Positions 10,850 through 21,150 of a stretch of 64,000 nucleotides of DNA are shown here, piece after piece (within the stretch, counting starts at the first letter, position 1; each line of letters begins with the position of its first letter). Made by a program: the position numbers and the translations under genes. The notes beneath the pieces were generated by a model. It worked only from the letters and a program-made list of their open reading frames with translations. It ran no database searches and had not been told where the DNA came from. The DNA comes from Heligmosomoides polygyrus polygyrus. Taxonomy: Eukaryota; Nematoda; Chromadorea; Rhabditida; Heligmosomidae. The stretch is taken from the NCBI GenBank assembly GCA_947396885.1, contig OX377206.1, positions 9,478,778 to 9,542,777 on the forward strand, in the 5' to 3' direction.

Positions 10850-11312
10850 TAGCTACTTTGAGAGATAGCTGTCAACACAGTATCATAAACTGAGGTAACG
10901 AATTAGAGAGCACGTTTTCCTGAGAATCTTTAAAAATCACACCCGCCCCTTGTGTGAAAAAGGAAGCATGGATAGAGCTTTTGGTCTTGGAGAACACGAC
11001 GAAATCTCACAGATGCGCCTTTTTGAGACACACGGAAATCTCTATTATTATCGCTAGAGCAGTCGCAGGAGCTGTTTGGAATGGACAGCACAAGGCGGAT
11101 TAGTATGTGTAGAGAAATCCGTAATCCACTGAAGCCATTCAGAAAGAGCGAAGAAGACTATGCCCTCTTATCTCCGCCTGTTAATTGCTTGAACGAAAAT
11201 ATCCAAAGCATAAGTATCACTATCCTATACAACCGTTTATAAATCAGACTTTGCTCTGTGTTCGCCAAGTTTGTGACGTTGTTGCCTATTTTAATGTCAA
11301 ATTCAGCGGCAG
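10850..11312. other. No recognisable gene or repeat
   Basis: AT-rich spacer with nothing recognised. Confidence 0.35.
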
Positions 11313-11545
11313 GCATATCGATAAAAGGATAAGAATCAGCGTTAGCCAATCCCTTCCTGGAGTGCGCCACGCGTTCTATTGCTCGGTCGTGGAAACAGTT
11401 TAAATGCCTCCATACCATGAACTGTAGTGGTCAGCCGATAGACAAGTTAGTGTTTTATCAGACAAGTCTAGTACCGATTCAGCGACCCCGGACGGATGGA
11501 AGGCTTCATTGGCTCGGGCGCGAAATCCAATCCAAGAGCCTTGAA
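11313..11545 (-). mobile_element. SINE-1, 5' truncated
   Basis: GGAGTGCGCCACGCGTTCTA, GTGGTCAGCCGATAGACAAG, GACCCCGGACGGATGGAAGG, then the copy fades near AATCCAATCCAAGAGCC. The tRNA-like head is missing. Confidence 0.75.
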
Positions 11546-11580
11546 AACGAAGCACAGGATTAAAAAATACAGAGTTTTGT

Positions 11581-11807
11581 GGGGGACGGTCAGGAGGTAC
11601 ACCCGCTCTCTGCTGGGGGCGTGCGATCTTCCTCTTACCCCCTTGCTCACCCACCCTCAACCCCCTAGGCTTCACCAAGATTCTAACGGCTGCCTTACGA
11701 AACCGTTGACACGCAATATAAAAGTTTGCAGTCCGCAGAACAGCGATGTACCACCTGACGTCACGCCCCCCAGCAGGGGGGGGGGGTGTACCTCCTGTCG
11801 CGCTGCC
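11581..11807. mobile_element. MITE-D copy 1 (227 bp, 9-bp target duplication)
   Basis: Flanked by the direct repeat GAGTTTTGT (11572-11580 and 11808-11816). Ends read GGGGGACGGTCAGGAGGTAC and, as complement of the other side, CGCGACAGGAGGTACACCC. Copies at 52289 and 56459 lie in the other orientation. A 9-10-bp duplication is typical of Mutator-like elements (inference). Confidence 0.85.
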
Positions 11808-11944
11808 GAGTTTTGTATCTACTAGGAAAGAGTGGGGCCAAATCATCAAACTCGGAAGCTCATACATTGCATCGAACATTGCAATTCATTTATAATGTAT
11901 ATGGGGGGGGGGGATTCCCACATTTTAGGTTCATTTATTCTTTT

Positions 11945-12240
11945 GGGCGCGTGTAGCGCAGTCGGAGGAGGCGCCGACTGTCGCGTGCACCCGATACCAG
12001 GTTCCTAGTTCGGATTTCCCGCCCAGGCCAACCAAGCCTTCCATCCCTCCGGGATCGGTGAATTGGTACCAGACTTGTCTGGGAAGGATAAAGCGCTGAC
12101 TTGTTCATCGGCTGGCCACCGTAAGTCATTGTATGGCCAAATACGCATTCAAATTGCCTCCACGACATCCTGTAGAAGTAGAATGCGTGACGCATCCCAA
12201 AAAGGGACTGAGTAACGCCGTCCTTTATCCTTTATCCTTT
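11945..12240 (+). mobile_element. SINE-1, near-consensus
   Basis: GCGCGTGTAGCGCAGTCGGA at the head (perfect TAGCGCAGTCGG A box), CTAGTTCGGATTTCCC (B box), full body, and a 3' tail CGTCCTTTATCCTTTATCCT followed by TTTATTTATTT. Confidence 0.95.
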
Positions 12241-12717
12241 TATTTATTTATTTATTTGCACCTAAATGTGCACGCAATTCAAAAATAAAAGAAGTTCATC
12301 GTCACAGCAAGAAGAGTAGCACAACGTGGTGAAAAAGAGAAAGAATCTCAACATCATGATGAACTATAACATTCGCAAGAGAGGAAAAAAATTGCTGAAA
12401 AAAACATAGGGTTGTGAAATATTTCAAATATTCTGGTATAAGAAAAATTAAGGACTGAGGGGCTGATTAAATTATACAATTTGTAGCCTGATCATTTATT
12501 TATTTTTGGGAACAGAACTTGTCTTTCACAAGTTTGCCGCACGCGAGCGTAATAAACTTAATACTTAATACTTAATGCGAAATGGGACCCTCATATGAAT
12601 CTTGAAAAAATAATCATGTTATTAATTATTTTTTTCATATGTAATATTCACACGTTTTTAATATATGATTTACACTGTGTATCATTGGGCTATTTGCTGA
12701 AAAACTTGAGCATTCTG
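12241..12717. other. No recognisable gene
   Basis: Very AT-rich, with TATTTATT runs. No open frame of interest. Confidence 0.35.
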
Positions 12718-12768
12718 AATGCACGCGACAACCGACGCCTCTACCGACTGCGCTCCCATGCGGCCTCC
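12718..12768 (-). mobile_element. SINE-1 head fragment
   Basis: About 50 bp of antisense head: TGCACGCGACAACCGACGCC then TACCGACTGCGC. Confidence 0.6.
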
Positions 12769-12935
12769 TGGTAGGAATATATAAGTATTAGAGGCCGATC
12801 ACCCTCCTTCCCCCTATAAAGAGTGAATAGATATTTTGCACTCTATTTTCAGTCAATCAATGCGAAGAAGACACGCTCTAGTTGTAAAAAAATTAAAATT
12901 GTAGACTAATTCCAAGAGTAAAAAGAGGACCCTAA

Positions 12936-13068
12936 GGCCCCGTTTACACTTCGACGCCGAGCGACGCGACGCCACGTATTGGGGCTATATTGATCGATCG
13001 CTTCGCTCGATCAATTTGGCCACAATACGTGGCGTCGCGTCGCTCGGTGTCGAAGTATAAATGAGGCC
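12936..13068. mobile_element. MITE-B copy 1 (133 bp palindrome)
   Basis: Ends GGCCCCGTTTACACTTCGAC and GTCGAAGTATAAATGAGGCC. Almost the whole element folds back on itself around GATCGATCGCTTCGCTCGAT. Preceded by TAA; the right flank reads CAA. The copy at 52158 has exactly the same net length. Confidence 0.82.
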
Positions 13069-13742
13069 CAATGTCTGCGTATTACTGGATTGAACCGAAG
13101 TTCGATTCCGAGCTCAGGCCAACTGTACCCACCATCTTCATGAATTTTTTCCGCGAATCATGCAATACCGTGAAATATAGAAGCAAACAACAAAAGTAGC
13201 TAACTCTGCTTATTCTATGAGGAATGCTCGATGTCTCAATGTGTCCTGTTTTTCTGAAGCAGACAAGAGTCTTTCAGTCTTCCGATTGTGCTCTGCTGCA
13301 AGTAATCAAATTTTGAATGAAGCCTGAACTTTTTCCTCCTTGAAATCTTGAGGGATTTATGCTGTTGTCTCTCAAATATTATAAGTGATGTCCCAATGAC
13401 AGGCAAGTTAAACGAAAAAGCGAAAATGTGATGGACAAGGAGCTGCTTTTGTCAGTCAATGGAATTCATTCTCTGTGAGATTTTGCTAAAAGACACGTTG
13501 TATTTGGATCCTTAAGTATGGATTGCTCTTGCTAATCTTCAACAGTTGCAACGATTTCAAACATAGAGTAACCCTATACCGAAGGTGCACGACCGTAGAC
13601 TTTCATCCTCTGTTTCTTTTGATCTCTTTTGATCTCTGTTCCAATTTTTAATGCGACACAAGTGGCATACAATTTGTAAAGGTAAAAATTAAAATTGAAA
13701 AATGAAAGATAAATTAATGTATAAATCATACGATTAAGAATA
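13069..13742. other. No recognisable gene or repeat
   Basis: AT-rich spacer with nothing recognised. Confidence 0.35.
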
Positions 13743-13879
13743 TCCTACTATATATAAAAGAGTAAGCGGTTGTCCGTCCGTCTGCCTATCCGTCTGGCCT
13801 TTCCTATCCTAGACGTCGAGTAACAGGCGTCCGGGTTCAGACCATGTGTCACCCATGTCAGGTCGAGAGGGTCAGAAGG

Positions 13880-14080
13880 CGTGTCACCGATGTCACGCAA
13901 AGGGCTTTCGTACTCACCATCAGATCACCGACGTCGTTCTACAGGCGTCCGAATTCAGAAAAGGTGTCACCGACGTCGTTCAACAGACGTCCGGGTTCAT
14001 AAGAGGTGCCACCGACGTCGTGCAACAGGCGAACGGGTTCGGAAGAGCTGTCGCCGACGTCGCGCAAAGGGGGAAGGGGG
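13880..14080 (+). repeat. 42-bp minisatellite, open in one frame
   Basis: Three to four diverged units of about 42 bp, each containing a variant of TCACCGACGTCGTTCAACAG and CGTCCGGGTTC. Because 42 is a multiple of three, one plus-strand frame reads a 14-residue repeat (xTDVVQQxSGFxRG) within a 161-codon frame at 13846-14331. Diverged units recur at 14110-14200 and 14570-14700. Nothing suggests the frame is a real gene. Confidence 0.75.
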
Positions 14081-14095
14081 GGGGGGGGGGGGGGG
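14067..14095 (+). repeat. Poly-G tract
   Basis: A run of about 26 bases that are almost all G, interrupting the minisatellite. Similar shorter G runs are at 14231 and 14557. Confidence 0.9.
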
Positions 14096-14913
14096 CAGGT
14101 ACAGAAGACATGTCAGCGATGTCCTTCAAAAGACGTCCGGCTTTAGAAGACGAGTCAACGATGTCGATTAAACGATGTCCGGGTTCAGGCATGTCACCGA
14201 TGTCACGCCGTGAGCGTGGGAGGACAAGTTTGGGGGGGGGGAATATCTTGAAAAGTGAAGTTCTTGAAATTCGTGAAAGTGACCTGGAAGGGGAGGGGGC
14301 TGGAGGTGACACGGAGACGGGGAACCAGTAATACGGGATCTCTAAAATGGGGTCAGTAGACGGGACCAAGGGAATGGGGAAACCAATAATGGTGTTCAGT
14401 AGACGGCTACCAATAAGGGAACAAGAAAGGAGGAGTTAATTAAGGATGGTTACCAATAAGGGCAATCAAAAAGAAGGGGTCCAGCAGCTGAAGCGAGCAA
14501 GAGGGGACCACTAAAGGATGACCTGTTCGAGAGAACCAGTAAGGTGGGGTGGGGAGGGGGGGGGGGGGGTGGCGTCCGGATTCAAAAGATGTGTCAGTGT
14601 TGTGGGGCAACGGGCTTCCGCGTTCAGAAGACGTGTCTCCGATGTCGGTCAAAGGCCGCTTGGGATTGCAAGACGTGTCACCGACGTTCAGAGGCAGGCG
14701 CGTTCGCTTATCCGTTTAGTATCTCTTATTATTGACAGTTTTGAGGAAAACATTTTTCTAAAGCATAGGAGAGAGGTTATCTCCTCAATGGATGATTAAG
14801 AGAGCAGTTATATGAAACAGCTGTATCACAATCGCAGAAGGTTTCGGACATGAGCAAACCGAATCAGCATGGTATGCGTCTGTGTAAAGAAGTTTTTCAG
14901 GGTTTCAGGGTTT

Positions 14914-14968
14914 GGGGGCGAAGCCCCCAACCAGACGTTTGGCGGCCGCTAGGCCGTTGAACGTCTGG
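14914..14968. repeat. Two adjacent hairpins
   Basis: GGGGGC-GAA-GCCCCC (14914-14928) is followed by a 38-bp palindrome whose arms are CCAGACGTT and AACGTCTGG (14931-14968) around GGCGGCCGCTAGGCCG. It may be the end of the upstream Helitron-like element, with SINE-1 immediately after. Confidence 0.8.
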
Positions 14969-14974
14969 TAATAA

Positions 14975-15261
14975 TGATAAAGAATAAAGGACGGCATCAC
15001 TCAATCCCTTTTGGGATGCGCCACATATTCTACTTCTACGGGATACCGTGAAAGCGATTTGAATGCGTACTTGACCGTGCAATGACTTGCGGTAGCTAAC
15101 CGATGAACAAGTCAGCGTTTTATCCTTTCCAGACAAGTCTGGAGCACCGACCCCGGAGGGATGAAAGGCTTGGTTGGCCTGGGCGGGAAATCCGAAGCAG
15201 GAACCTGATATCGGGTGCACCTGACAGCCGGCACCTCCTTCCACTACGCTACACGCGCCCT
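14975..15261 (-). mobile_element. SINE-1, full length
   Basis: Antisense copy from AAAGAATAAAGGACGGCATC to CTACGCTACACGCGCCC, with a small deletion at GTCTGGAGCACCGACCCCGG (loss of the GTACCAATTC block). Confidence 0.9.
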
Positions 15262-15746
15262 GATTAAAAATATATGAGTAAAAAATATGAAAAAATAAAT
15301 TACAAATTTTAGTGTAAATCAACAAAATTTTATTTAGTAGCTGGTAATTATGAGGATTCACAGAGAAGGTCCAAGAAAATTGATGGAATATACTTGCTCC
15401 ATGCGCAATAAGATGAAGAATGGGACACGTTGCCAACCTGATGTTGGATTTCTCCGCTCAGACGGATCTCTCACTACAGCTTCGCATGCTAATGTGTGAT
15501 GCTGCGCAACAACAGGAAGTTACCGCTACAGCAGTTGTCACTGCAAGGAAAGCGAAGAAGCTTCCTAGAGCAGAAAAACACGGCAGTTTCGAGAAACGTT
15601 TCGTTCAGGAACAACTCATTAAACACACAGAAGCGCTTTGTTTGAAGTTGCACCAAACTTAAGAATTCTTTTCAAATTAGCGTCAGTACGAAGTATGTCA
15701 GCTTGCTCCACTAACCTATTCGAGAGTTTAGATACTCAATATTAAC
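15262..15746. other. No recognisable gene
   Basis: A plus-strand frame of 80 codons (15420-15662) rich in Ala, Gln and Lys has no recognised domain. Otherwise AT-rich. Confidence 0.3.
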
Positions 15747-16207
15747 TGTATCACCTGTCGTCCCGTTGATCATCGACTTGCTCGAGCGGGCACCAGCAGC
15801 GTCTCCATTCGTTCCTGTCTCGTGCCAGAGTGCTCCAATGGATCCTCCTCGTTCGAGGGACACGAAGAGCGTCATATCGTCATTCAGGGCTTTCACAAAG
15901 AAGTCCGACCAACGCGTTGGTGGGCGTCCTGGTGTTCTCTTGACATCCCGCGGAATCCAGTCGGCGACTGCACTTGTCCAAAAGGGTCTGCGAAACGCAC
16001 TACATGGACGGCCGACCTAATTTTCGACGATTTGGCCCACGCGACGATGACGATATTCGAACCTCGACGAAGCTCGGAACTTCGGAGGCTTTCTCTCACT
16101 TGCGTAGGGTCGTGTCACTCCGAACATCGTCCTCTCAATTCTTCGTTACACGACGCTGATCGTGTGTTCATCCTGCTTTCGTATGGCCTGGTCTCTGAGG
16201 CGTTCTT
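15747..16207 (-). mobile_element. 5'-truncated RTE LINE copy
   Basis: Matches only the last 460 bases of the full-length RTE at 52689-56111, in reverse orientation, starting at the same 3' terminus (CTGTATCACCTGTCGTCC). It covers the C-terminal region (complements of ...[10 protein letters not shown]... and the stop) with frameshifts. Severe 5' truncation is typical of LINE insertion. Confidence 0.92.
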
Positions 16208-16227
16208 GCTTCACCACATAAGCCTTA

Positions 16228-16338
16228 GGCCTATGTTATACTTCGGCGACGCTGTTGTGCTACGACGCACCGCGTAGCACCCGTTCAACACGTCGCCGAC
16301 GACATCGACAAGAGCATCGCCGAAGTATAACATAGGCC
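16228..16338. mobile_element. MITE-C copy 1 (111 bp)
   Basis: Ends GGCCTATGTTATACTTCGGC and GCCGAAGTATAACATAGGCC form near-perfect inverted repeats around a GC-rich centre. Left flank TTA, right flank ATA. A 1068-bp relative is at 36777. Confidence 0.85.
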
Positions 16339-16347
16339 ATAGGCCTT

Positions 16348-16478
16348 AGGCCCCGTTTATATTTCGTCGCGGATGTGTATCGATCAGTGCCGAGCTGGGG
16401 CCTAAAAAATCGATAGACATATTGCCTTGTCGCTCCTGTCGCTGCCGTCGCTCTCGTCACGGAGTATTAACAGGTTCT
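16348..16478. mobile_element. Possible diverged MITE beside MITE-C
   Basis: Begins TTAGGCCCCGTTTATATTTC, like MITE-B, and ends TATTAACAGGTTCTTAGCC, a weak complement. GC-rich centre of CGTCGC-type words. Confidence 0.4.
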
Positions 16479-16914
16479 TAGCCTTAAGAATATGTAACAG
16501 GAGTGCCTCGAACAAATCTTGAAACTTGGAGTCTCAGTTTCTATATCGCATCTCAGATTTAGACCCTTAAACTATCGACCTGTAAGTGACTTCAACCTGC
16601 TGCTGGGCAAGTATTAAGATCTCGAAAAAGAAAGAGGACCTCTGCTCAAGATTGCAGACGATTCATCAAATGATGTTAAGCATCAAAAAATTTTGCAAAA
16701 TGTGTTATTTGTTGCTTAGGTGCCTGATGGTTACTTCACCTCACTTTAACTATCGTTTTCGCATAGGTTCTTCTAGGTGGAATTTGTACTGCCTCCGCAG
16801 AGCAGCGCGGCGGTGTGAAAGTTGTGAATCTGCGCGGCCCAATCGATACGGTTAGATTTTATAGTGCCGCGCCGTCCGACGTCTGAAGTACAAATTTCGC
16901 ATTACACTCTCTAT
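16479..16914. other. No recognisable gene
   Basis: Nothing recognised apart from a GC-rich patch at 16790-16850. Confidence 0.3.
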
Positions 16915-17186
16915 GCTAGGCATCCCTTCTGGGATGCGCCAGCGCATTCTACTTCTACGGTATGTCGTGGAGGCGACATGAATGCGTATTTGGCCATACA
17001 ATGACTTGCGGTGGCCAGCCGATGGACAAGTCAGCGCTTTATCCTTCCCAGACGAGTCTGGTACCAATTCACCGACCACGGAGGGATGGAAGGCTTGGTT
17101 GGCCTGGGCGGGAAATCCGAACCAGGAACCTGGTATCGGGTGCAGACGACAACCGGCGCCTCCTCCGACTGCGCTACACGCACCCG
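16915..17186 (-). mobile_element. SINE-1, near-consensus, tail truncated
   Basis: CCTTCTGGGATGCGCCAGCG, GACGAGTCTGGTACCAATTC, GGGAAATCCGAACCAGGAAC and CTGCGCTACACGCACCC. The AAGGATAAAGG tail is replaced by unrelated sequence. Confidence 0.92.
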
Positions 17187-17892
17187 GGTAAATAAATAAA
17201 TGATTTAATAACTAAATAAGTTCTAGGGAGTGCAAGGAAGCCTGGCATAGTCCACTGCCATATTCTGTATTAATTTCAAGCTGGTAAGGAAAGCTAGATG
17301 GTCGTGGAGCAACATGAGCTTTTGCGAGGTTAAAGAAGAAGCTAGTTTTCCAAGGTTCTTGCTGAATATCGCCTATATAGAGCTGGTGGTTGTCTATCAT
17401 AACAGCACTTTATCTCGTTACAGTCGGGAAAGTGCGGAGGGACCATTTCCATGCTCCAAATTCCGGTTTTCGGACGTGTTTGGCTCTTCGCTGTTCCGTT
17501 CCGTTTTCCGATTGTCCTAGACCAGAACGTGCCAACGGAAATGGTCATTGTTCAGCGCTGGTTTTTCAGCTGAACTTGAATCACTTCTTCAGTTTACATA
17601 GCTGTCTTCCATGAAGTTGTAAGAAGAATACTATAAAAAGATTGCAAACTAAGAATTATTCTTCTTAAATACACGCAAAATTGTTACCAGAAGGATTATG
17701 GTTGAGCGCGAAGGCCATGGACTATGTGCTTAAAAATGGGCTCAGCGTTTGAATAATAATAAATTCTTGTTGAAATAGTTACAAATAGCCAGAAAGTTTA
17801 TAGACATATTAAGCAGAGCCACGAAAAAAGGATCAGTGAAGATTGCGCCATGCGCTCATCTGCTTCAAGATTACATCGGTGAATATATTTTA
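17187..17892. other. No recognisable gene
   Basis: AT-rich spacer; open frames on both strands are short and carry no domains. Confidence 0.3.
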
Positions 17893-18119
17893 CCATGGAA
17901 GCGTCTCAGGCGTAGGTCTGAACGGGAAAGTGGACAGTACTGCGAGAATCTCCACCCTTTATACAGTACAAAAACATGCTTCATTTTTGCTGAGTCCTTG
18001 AACCAAAAGAGCTACGGGCCCTCGAAGGCGGGGTACAGTATCGCACCGCCAGCACGTGCCCACAAGCGTACATGCGCGCGTTGACGTATAAGCCGTGGCA
18101 AAAGACTCCGCGGCAAGCG

Positions 18120-18196
18120 AATCGGTGGCTCAGCAGGGTGCGACGGTGCTTCGCAGGTGCTAGAGCAAATGTTCGATTTCGGTGCTATTCACTATT
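18120..18196 (+). other. tRNA-like segment in LTIR-1a left arm
   Basis: Contains TGGCTCAGCAGG, a perfect match to the Pol III A-box pattern TRGYNNAGYNGG, and 32 bases later ATGTTCGATTTC in place of the B box GGTTCGANTCC. The right arm and LTIR-1b keep a better B box (TGTTCGAATCC). It does not fold as a full tRNA by eye. Confidence 0.55.
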
Positions 18197-18919
18197 TTTG
18201 CATTTTTTCATGACCGCTGCCTCCTTTACCAATTTTCTTCTTACAATACACACTTCCTACACATTCGTTTCACTCTAAATTGTCAAAAGAGTCAAATTCG
18301 TGGACAACACCCTAGATAATCCCTATAGTTGAAGTTTAGGCGAAAACGATGACCATGACCTTACAATTGGTCACCCATACCTACTGTAACTTTCCGTACT
18401 CCAGCGTAATAACAAAAACGGATGTCAGATTCCTGTTCAGGACCCCCAAATAACCCTTTGGGCTAGGTTTGGGCGAGAAAAAATTTTTCGACCTCTCCTC
18501 AACCTCTGGAGTCGGGAACATACAATAGTGCCTTAATGGGGGTTTAAACCAGCCTACTTCCCACACATCTCCTACACATTTATTTCACTCTAAATTGTCA
18601 AATAAGGGTTCACACTTTGAACGGTGCTTCACTCACTTCCCTCACTTTTTGTATTATGCAACGTTTTATGATTTCCAGCGAATGTTAAACAGTGACCTAA
18701 CAGCAGGTACGGGTGACTAGGGCTGTCGAGGCCATAATCACAGATTTCGTCGACCCTTCGTCTGTGGGGGTTATTTGGGGTGCTGATCACTAATCTGACA
18801 TCCGTTTTTGTTACTACGCTGGTGTACGGAAAGTTACAGTAGGTATGGGCGACCAATGGTAAGGTCATGTTTTAACACATTTGCTTAAGCCTGGAGCTGC
18901 TGGTAGAAAAGCTATATGC

Positions 18920-19030
18920 TCTTACAGGATGTTTTGTTGCGATCAAAACTCTCCCCGTATCACGTGTGGGTGCTGACAGACCTGGAGGATATCGCGGATG
19001 TTACGTGCGGATAAGGTCATGATCACCATT
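18920..19030 (-). mobile_element. Partial SINE-2-like block
   Basis: ACAGGATGTTTTGTTGCGAT and AAAACTC, then CCCCGTATCACG and GATATCGCGGATGTTACGTG, all shared with the block at 59090-59240, but lacking the tRNA-like part. Confidence 0.5.
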
Positions 19031-19583
19031 TTCGTCCAACTTTGTCTATTGGGAAGGAAGGTGTTACAAGAAAAAAGGTTTGTCTGAAGACAGGTGGCGA
19101 AACGAACCTTTTTTAAAAAGTAATATGTGTAGTTTTATTCATTACGCTCTGGATTTTCTTTGTTATAGGGAGCGTGACCGCGAATCTGACCCTTTTGAAA
19201 ATTTAGACTGAAATAAACGTGTAGGAGATGTGTAGGAAGCAAATTGGTAAAGTAGGCAGCCGTCATTAAAAAATGCAAAAAGTGCATATCATCGGATTCG
19301 AACATCCAGCCTAGCACCTGTGAAGCACCGTCGCACCCTGCTGAGCCACCGACTCGCTTGCCGCGGGATCTTTCTGCCACGTCCCATACGTCAGCGCGCG
19401 GATGTATGCATGTGGGCACGTGCTGACGGTGTGAAACTGTACCCCACATTCGAGGACCCGTAGCTCTTTTGGCTCAAGGACTCAGCAAAAACGAAACATG
19501 TTTTTCTACTATTTGAAGGATGGAGATTCTCGTAGTACTATCCATTTCCAACGTTCCGACCTGCGCCTGAGACGCTTCCCTGG

Positions 19584-20067
19584 TTAGATTCTTAGGACCC
19601 TTTGTTTAATGTGCACCTTAAGACTAGAGTTACTTATTGAACTCTGGGATAAAACTCGCATACCAAGAAACGTCTAAAAGCTGTACTATGCTTTCCTATC
19701 ACGAAGAAGTTTATATTGCCATACAACCTGAATTTTTGTGCAAATGCAGGGCCACCACAACTGATCAGAGATTAACATAGTCGTCTCTCATCTCAGAACA
19801 GGAATGAACTACTCGTTCTAAAAATTTAGAAAATGTATTAATGATGTCTTTTCCGTCACGGTGTGATCAGTGATGCCAGAGGTCCGTAAAAATGTCGAGA
19901 ACATTAAGGTCAGCGAGATCCCTTTCCTAAATGGAGAGTCAAGCAAGTGGCCACTAATTTTGAGCTCGTCTGTTCCATATTTTGCCTTATTTCCAAAAAT
20001 ATTCCCACACACCTTTTCACAGATCTTTTAAATGTTAACGACCTTTTTCGGATCTATTCTAGTGGGG
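19584..20067. other. No recognisable gene
   Basis: AT-rich spacer with nothing recognised. Confidence 0.35.
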
Positions 20068-20335
20068 AAGCGTGTAGCACAGCCGGATGAGATGCTGACC
20101 GTCACGTGCAATCGGTACCAAATTCTTGGTACGGATTTCCCACCCCAGCTAACCAAGCCCTCCGGGGTTGGTGAATTGGTACCACACTTGTCTGGAAGCG
20201 CTTACTTATCGGTTGACCTCCTCAAGCTATTGTTTTGGACAAGTACGCCCTCAAATCACCTCCGCGACATTCCGTAGAAGTAGGATGCGTGGCGCATCCA
20301 TGAACAAGGAATTGAATAACGCCATCGTTTAATTT
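20068..20335 (+). mobile_element. SINE-1, diverged
   Basis: GCGTGTAGCACAGCCGGATG at the head, CTTGGTACGGATTTCCC at the B box position, GAATTGGTACCACACTTGTC in the body, GTAGAAGTAGGATGCGTGGC near the 3' end. Confidence 0.85.
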
Positions 20336-21150
20336 TTTTATCGTGTTGAGAGGAAGGAAGCACACAGTGCGAAGGTCTGAAGTAAGCGGTTTTTCAAAGA
20401 CGACGCAGTGAACTGGTATACCAGAAGATCCTTCGTATCTATACCACTTGGGAGGGGCAGTGCTAAGGAGACAGTTAAGCCGAGCATCCCACGACATGAA
20501 TCATAGTCTCTGAGTCCGCATAACCTTCGTCGTATCATCTGGCAGTATCTAAACGCTCTGAGAAAAATTCAACGGAAAGGATGGAGGAGCCAAATACAGC
20601 TTCCCCCCTCTGACTAGGATAAATCCTTCTTTACAATTTTCTGGCTGCAAAACGCACCACGCCCTGTAGATGGTTGTTCCGCCTCGCTAACGGTGCCTCC
20701 CTCCGAGTGGGATAGACCTTTTTTCTGGTTTCAAACTAAAGTCTGATCCAACAACAGCTCTACAAAACATTTTCAAGGCCGATACACGAAAGCGAGACTA
20801 ATCGTAGGAAGCGGCGTTGAGGGTGTGGGTGGCTGTGTGTGTGTGAGTGTGTGTGTGTATTTGTGTGTGGCTTCAAGGGGGCGCTGCATGGAGCTTGAGA
20901 ACAGAACATAATTGACGCATTCAACTTGCGGAATCGAATAAGCGAAAAGCATCGTGCGGGAACAATCGTGATGTGATTGAGCCGGCCATTGTCGCCACGT
21001 AGTCGGTGTCGGCGGCCTGAATCGAGCACGCCAACAACGACCGAGGCGGCCACGCCGCAACAACTGCCAAGTTACCTCATCGGAGAGTAGGGCACCTATG
21101 CTAACTTCAAATGCTATTTTACCACAGCGAAGCTAGCAGGTAAAAACTAA
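20336..21150. other. No recognisable gene; TG-rich microsatellite
   Basis: A (TG)n-like run (GTGTGTGTGTGAGTGTGTGT) lies at 20835-20875. A GC-richer patch at 20980-21060 has no recognised product. Confidence 0.45.

Larger units (their letters stand above)
13743..14968 (+). mobile_element. Possible Helitron-like non-autonomous element
   Basis: The left end TCCTACTATATATAAAAG sits after an A and resembles the 5' end of Helitrons (remembered consensus beginning TCCTATATA). It is followed by a GTCCGTCCGTCTG run. About 1.2 kb downstream is a GC hairpin, GGGGGCGAAGCCCCC (14914-14928). A clear CTRR end was not fixed, so the right border is a guess. Confidence 0.3.
17893..19583. mobile_element. Long-inverted-repeat element LTIR-1a (1691 bp, TTA target duplication)
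   Basis: Ends CCATGGAAGCGTCTCAGGCG and CGCCTGAGACGCTTCCCTGG are the tips of inverted arms of about 400 bp (17893-18290 and 19190-19583). TTA flanks both sides. An inner pair of inverted blocks (18330-18460 and 18740-18880) contains CGTGATCAGCACCCCAAATA-like words. The arms include a tRNA-like segment. No transposase frame is present. Confidence 0.85.

Noticed and set aside
13846..14331. 161-codon frame with 14-residue repeats as a protein-coding gene
   Set aside because: The frame is kept open by a 42-bp minisatellite and poly-G tract. No start context, splice site or domain supports it.
20829..20875. TG-rich run as a regulatory element
   Set aside because: A simple microsatellite; nothing ties it to a gene.
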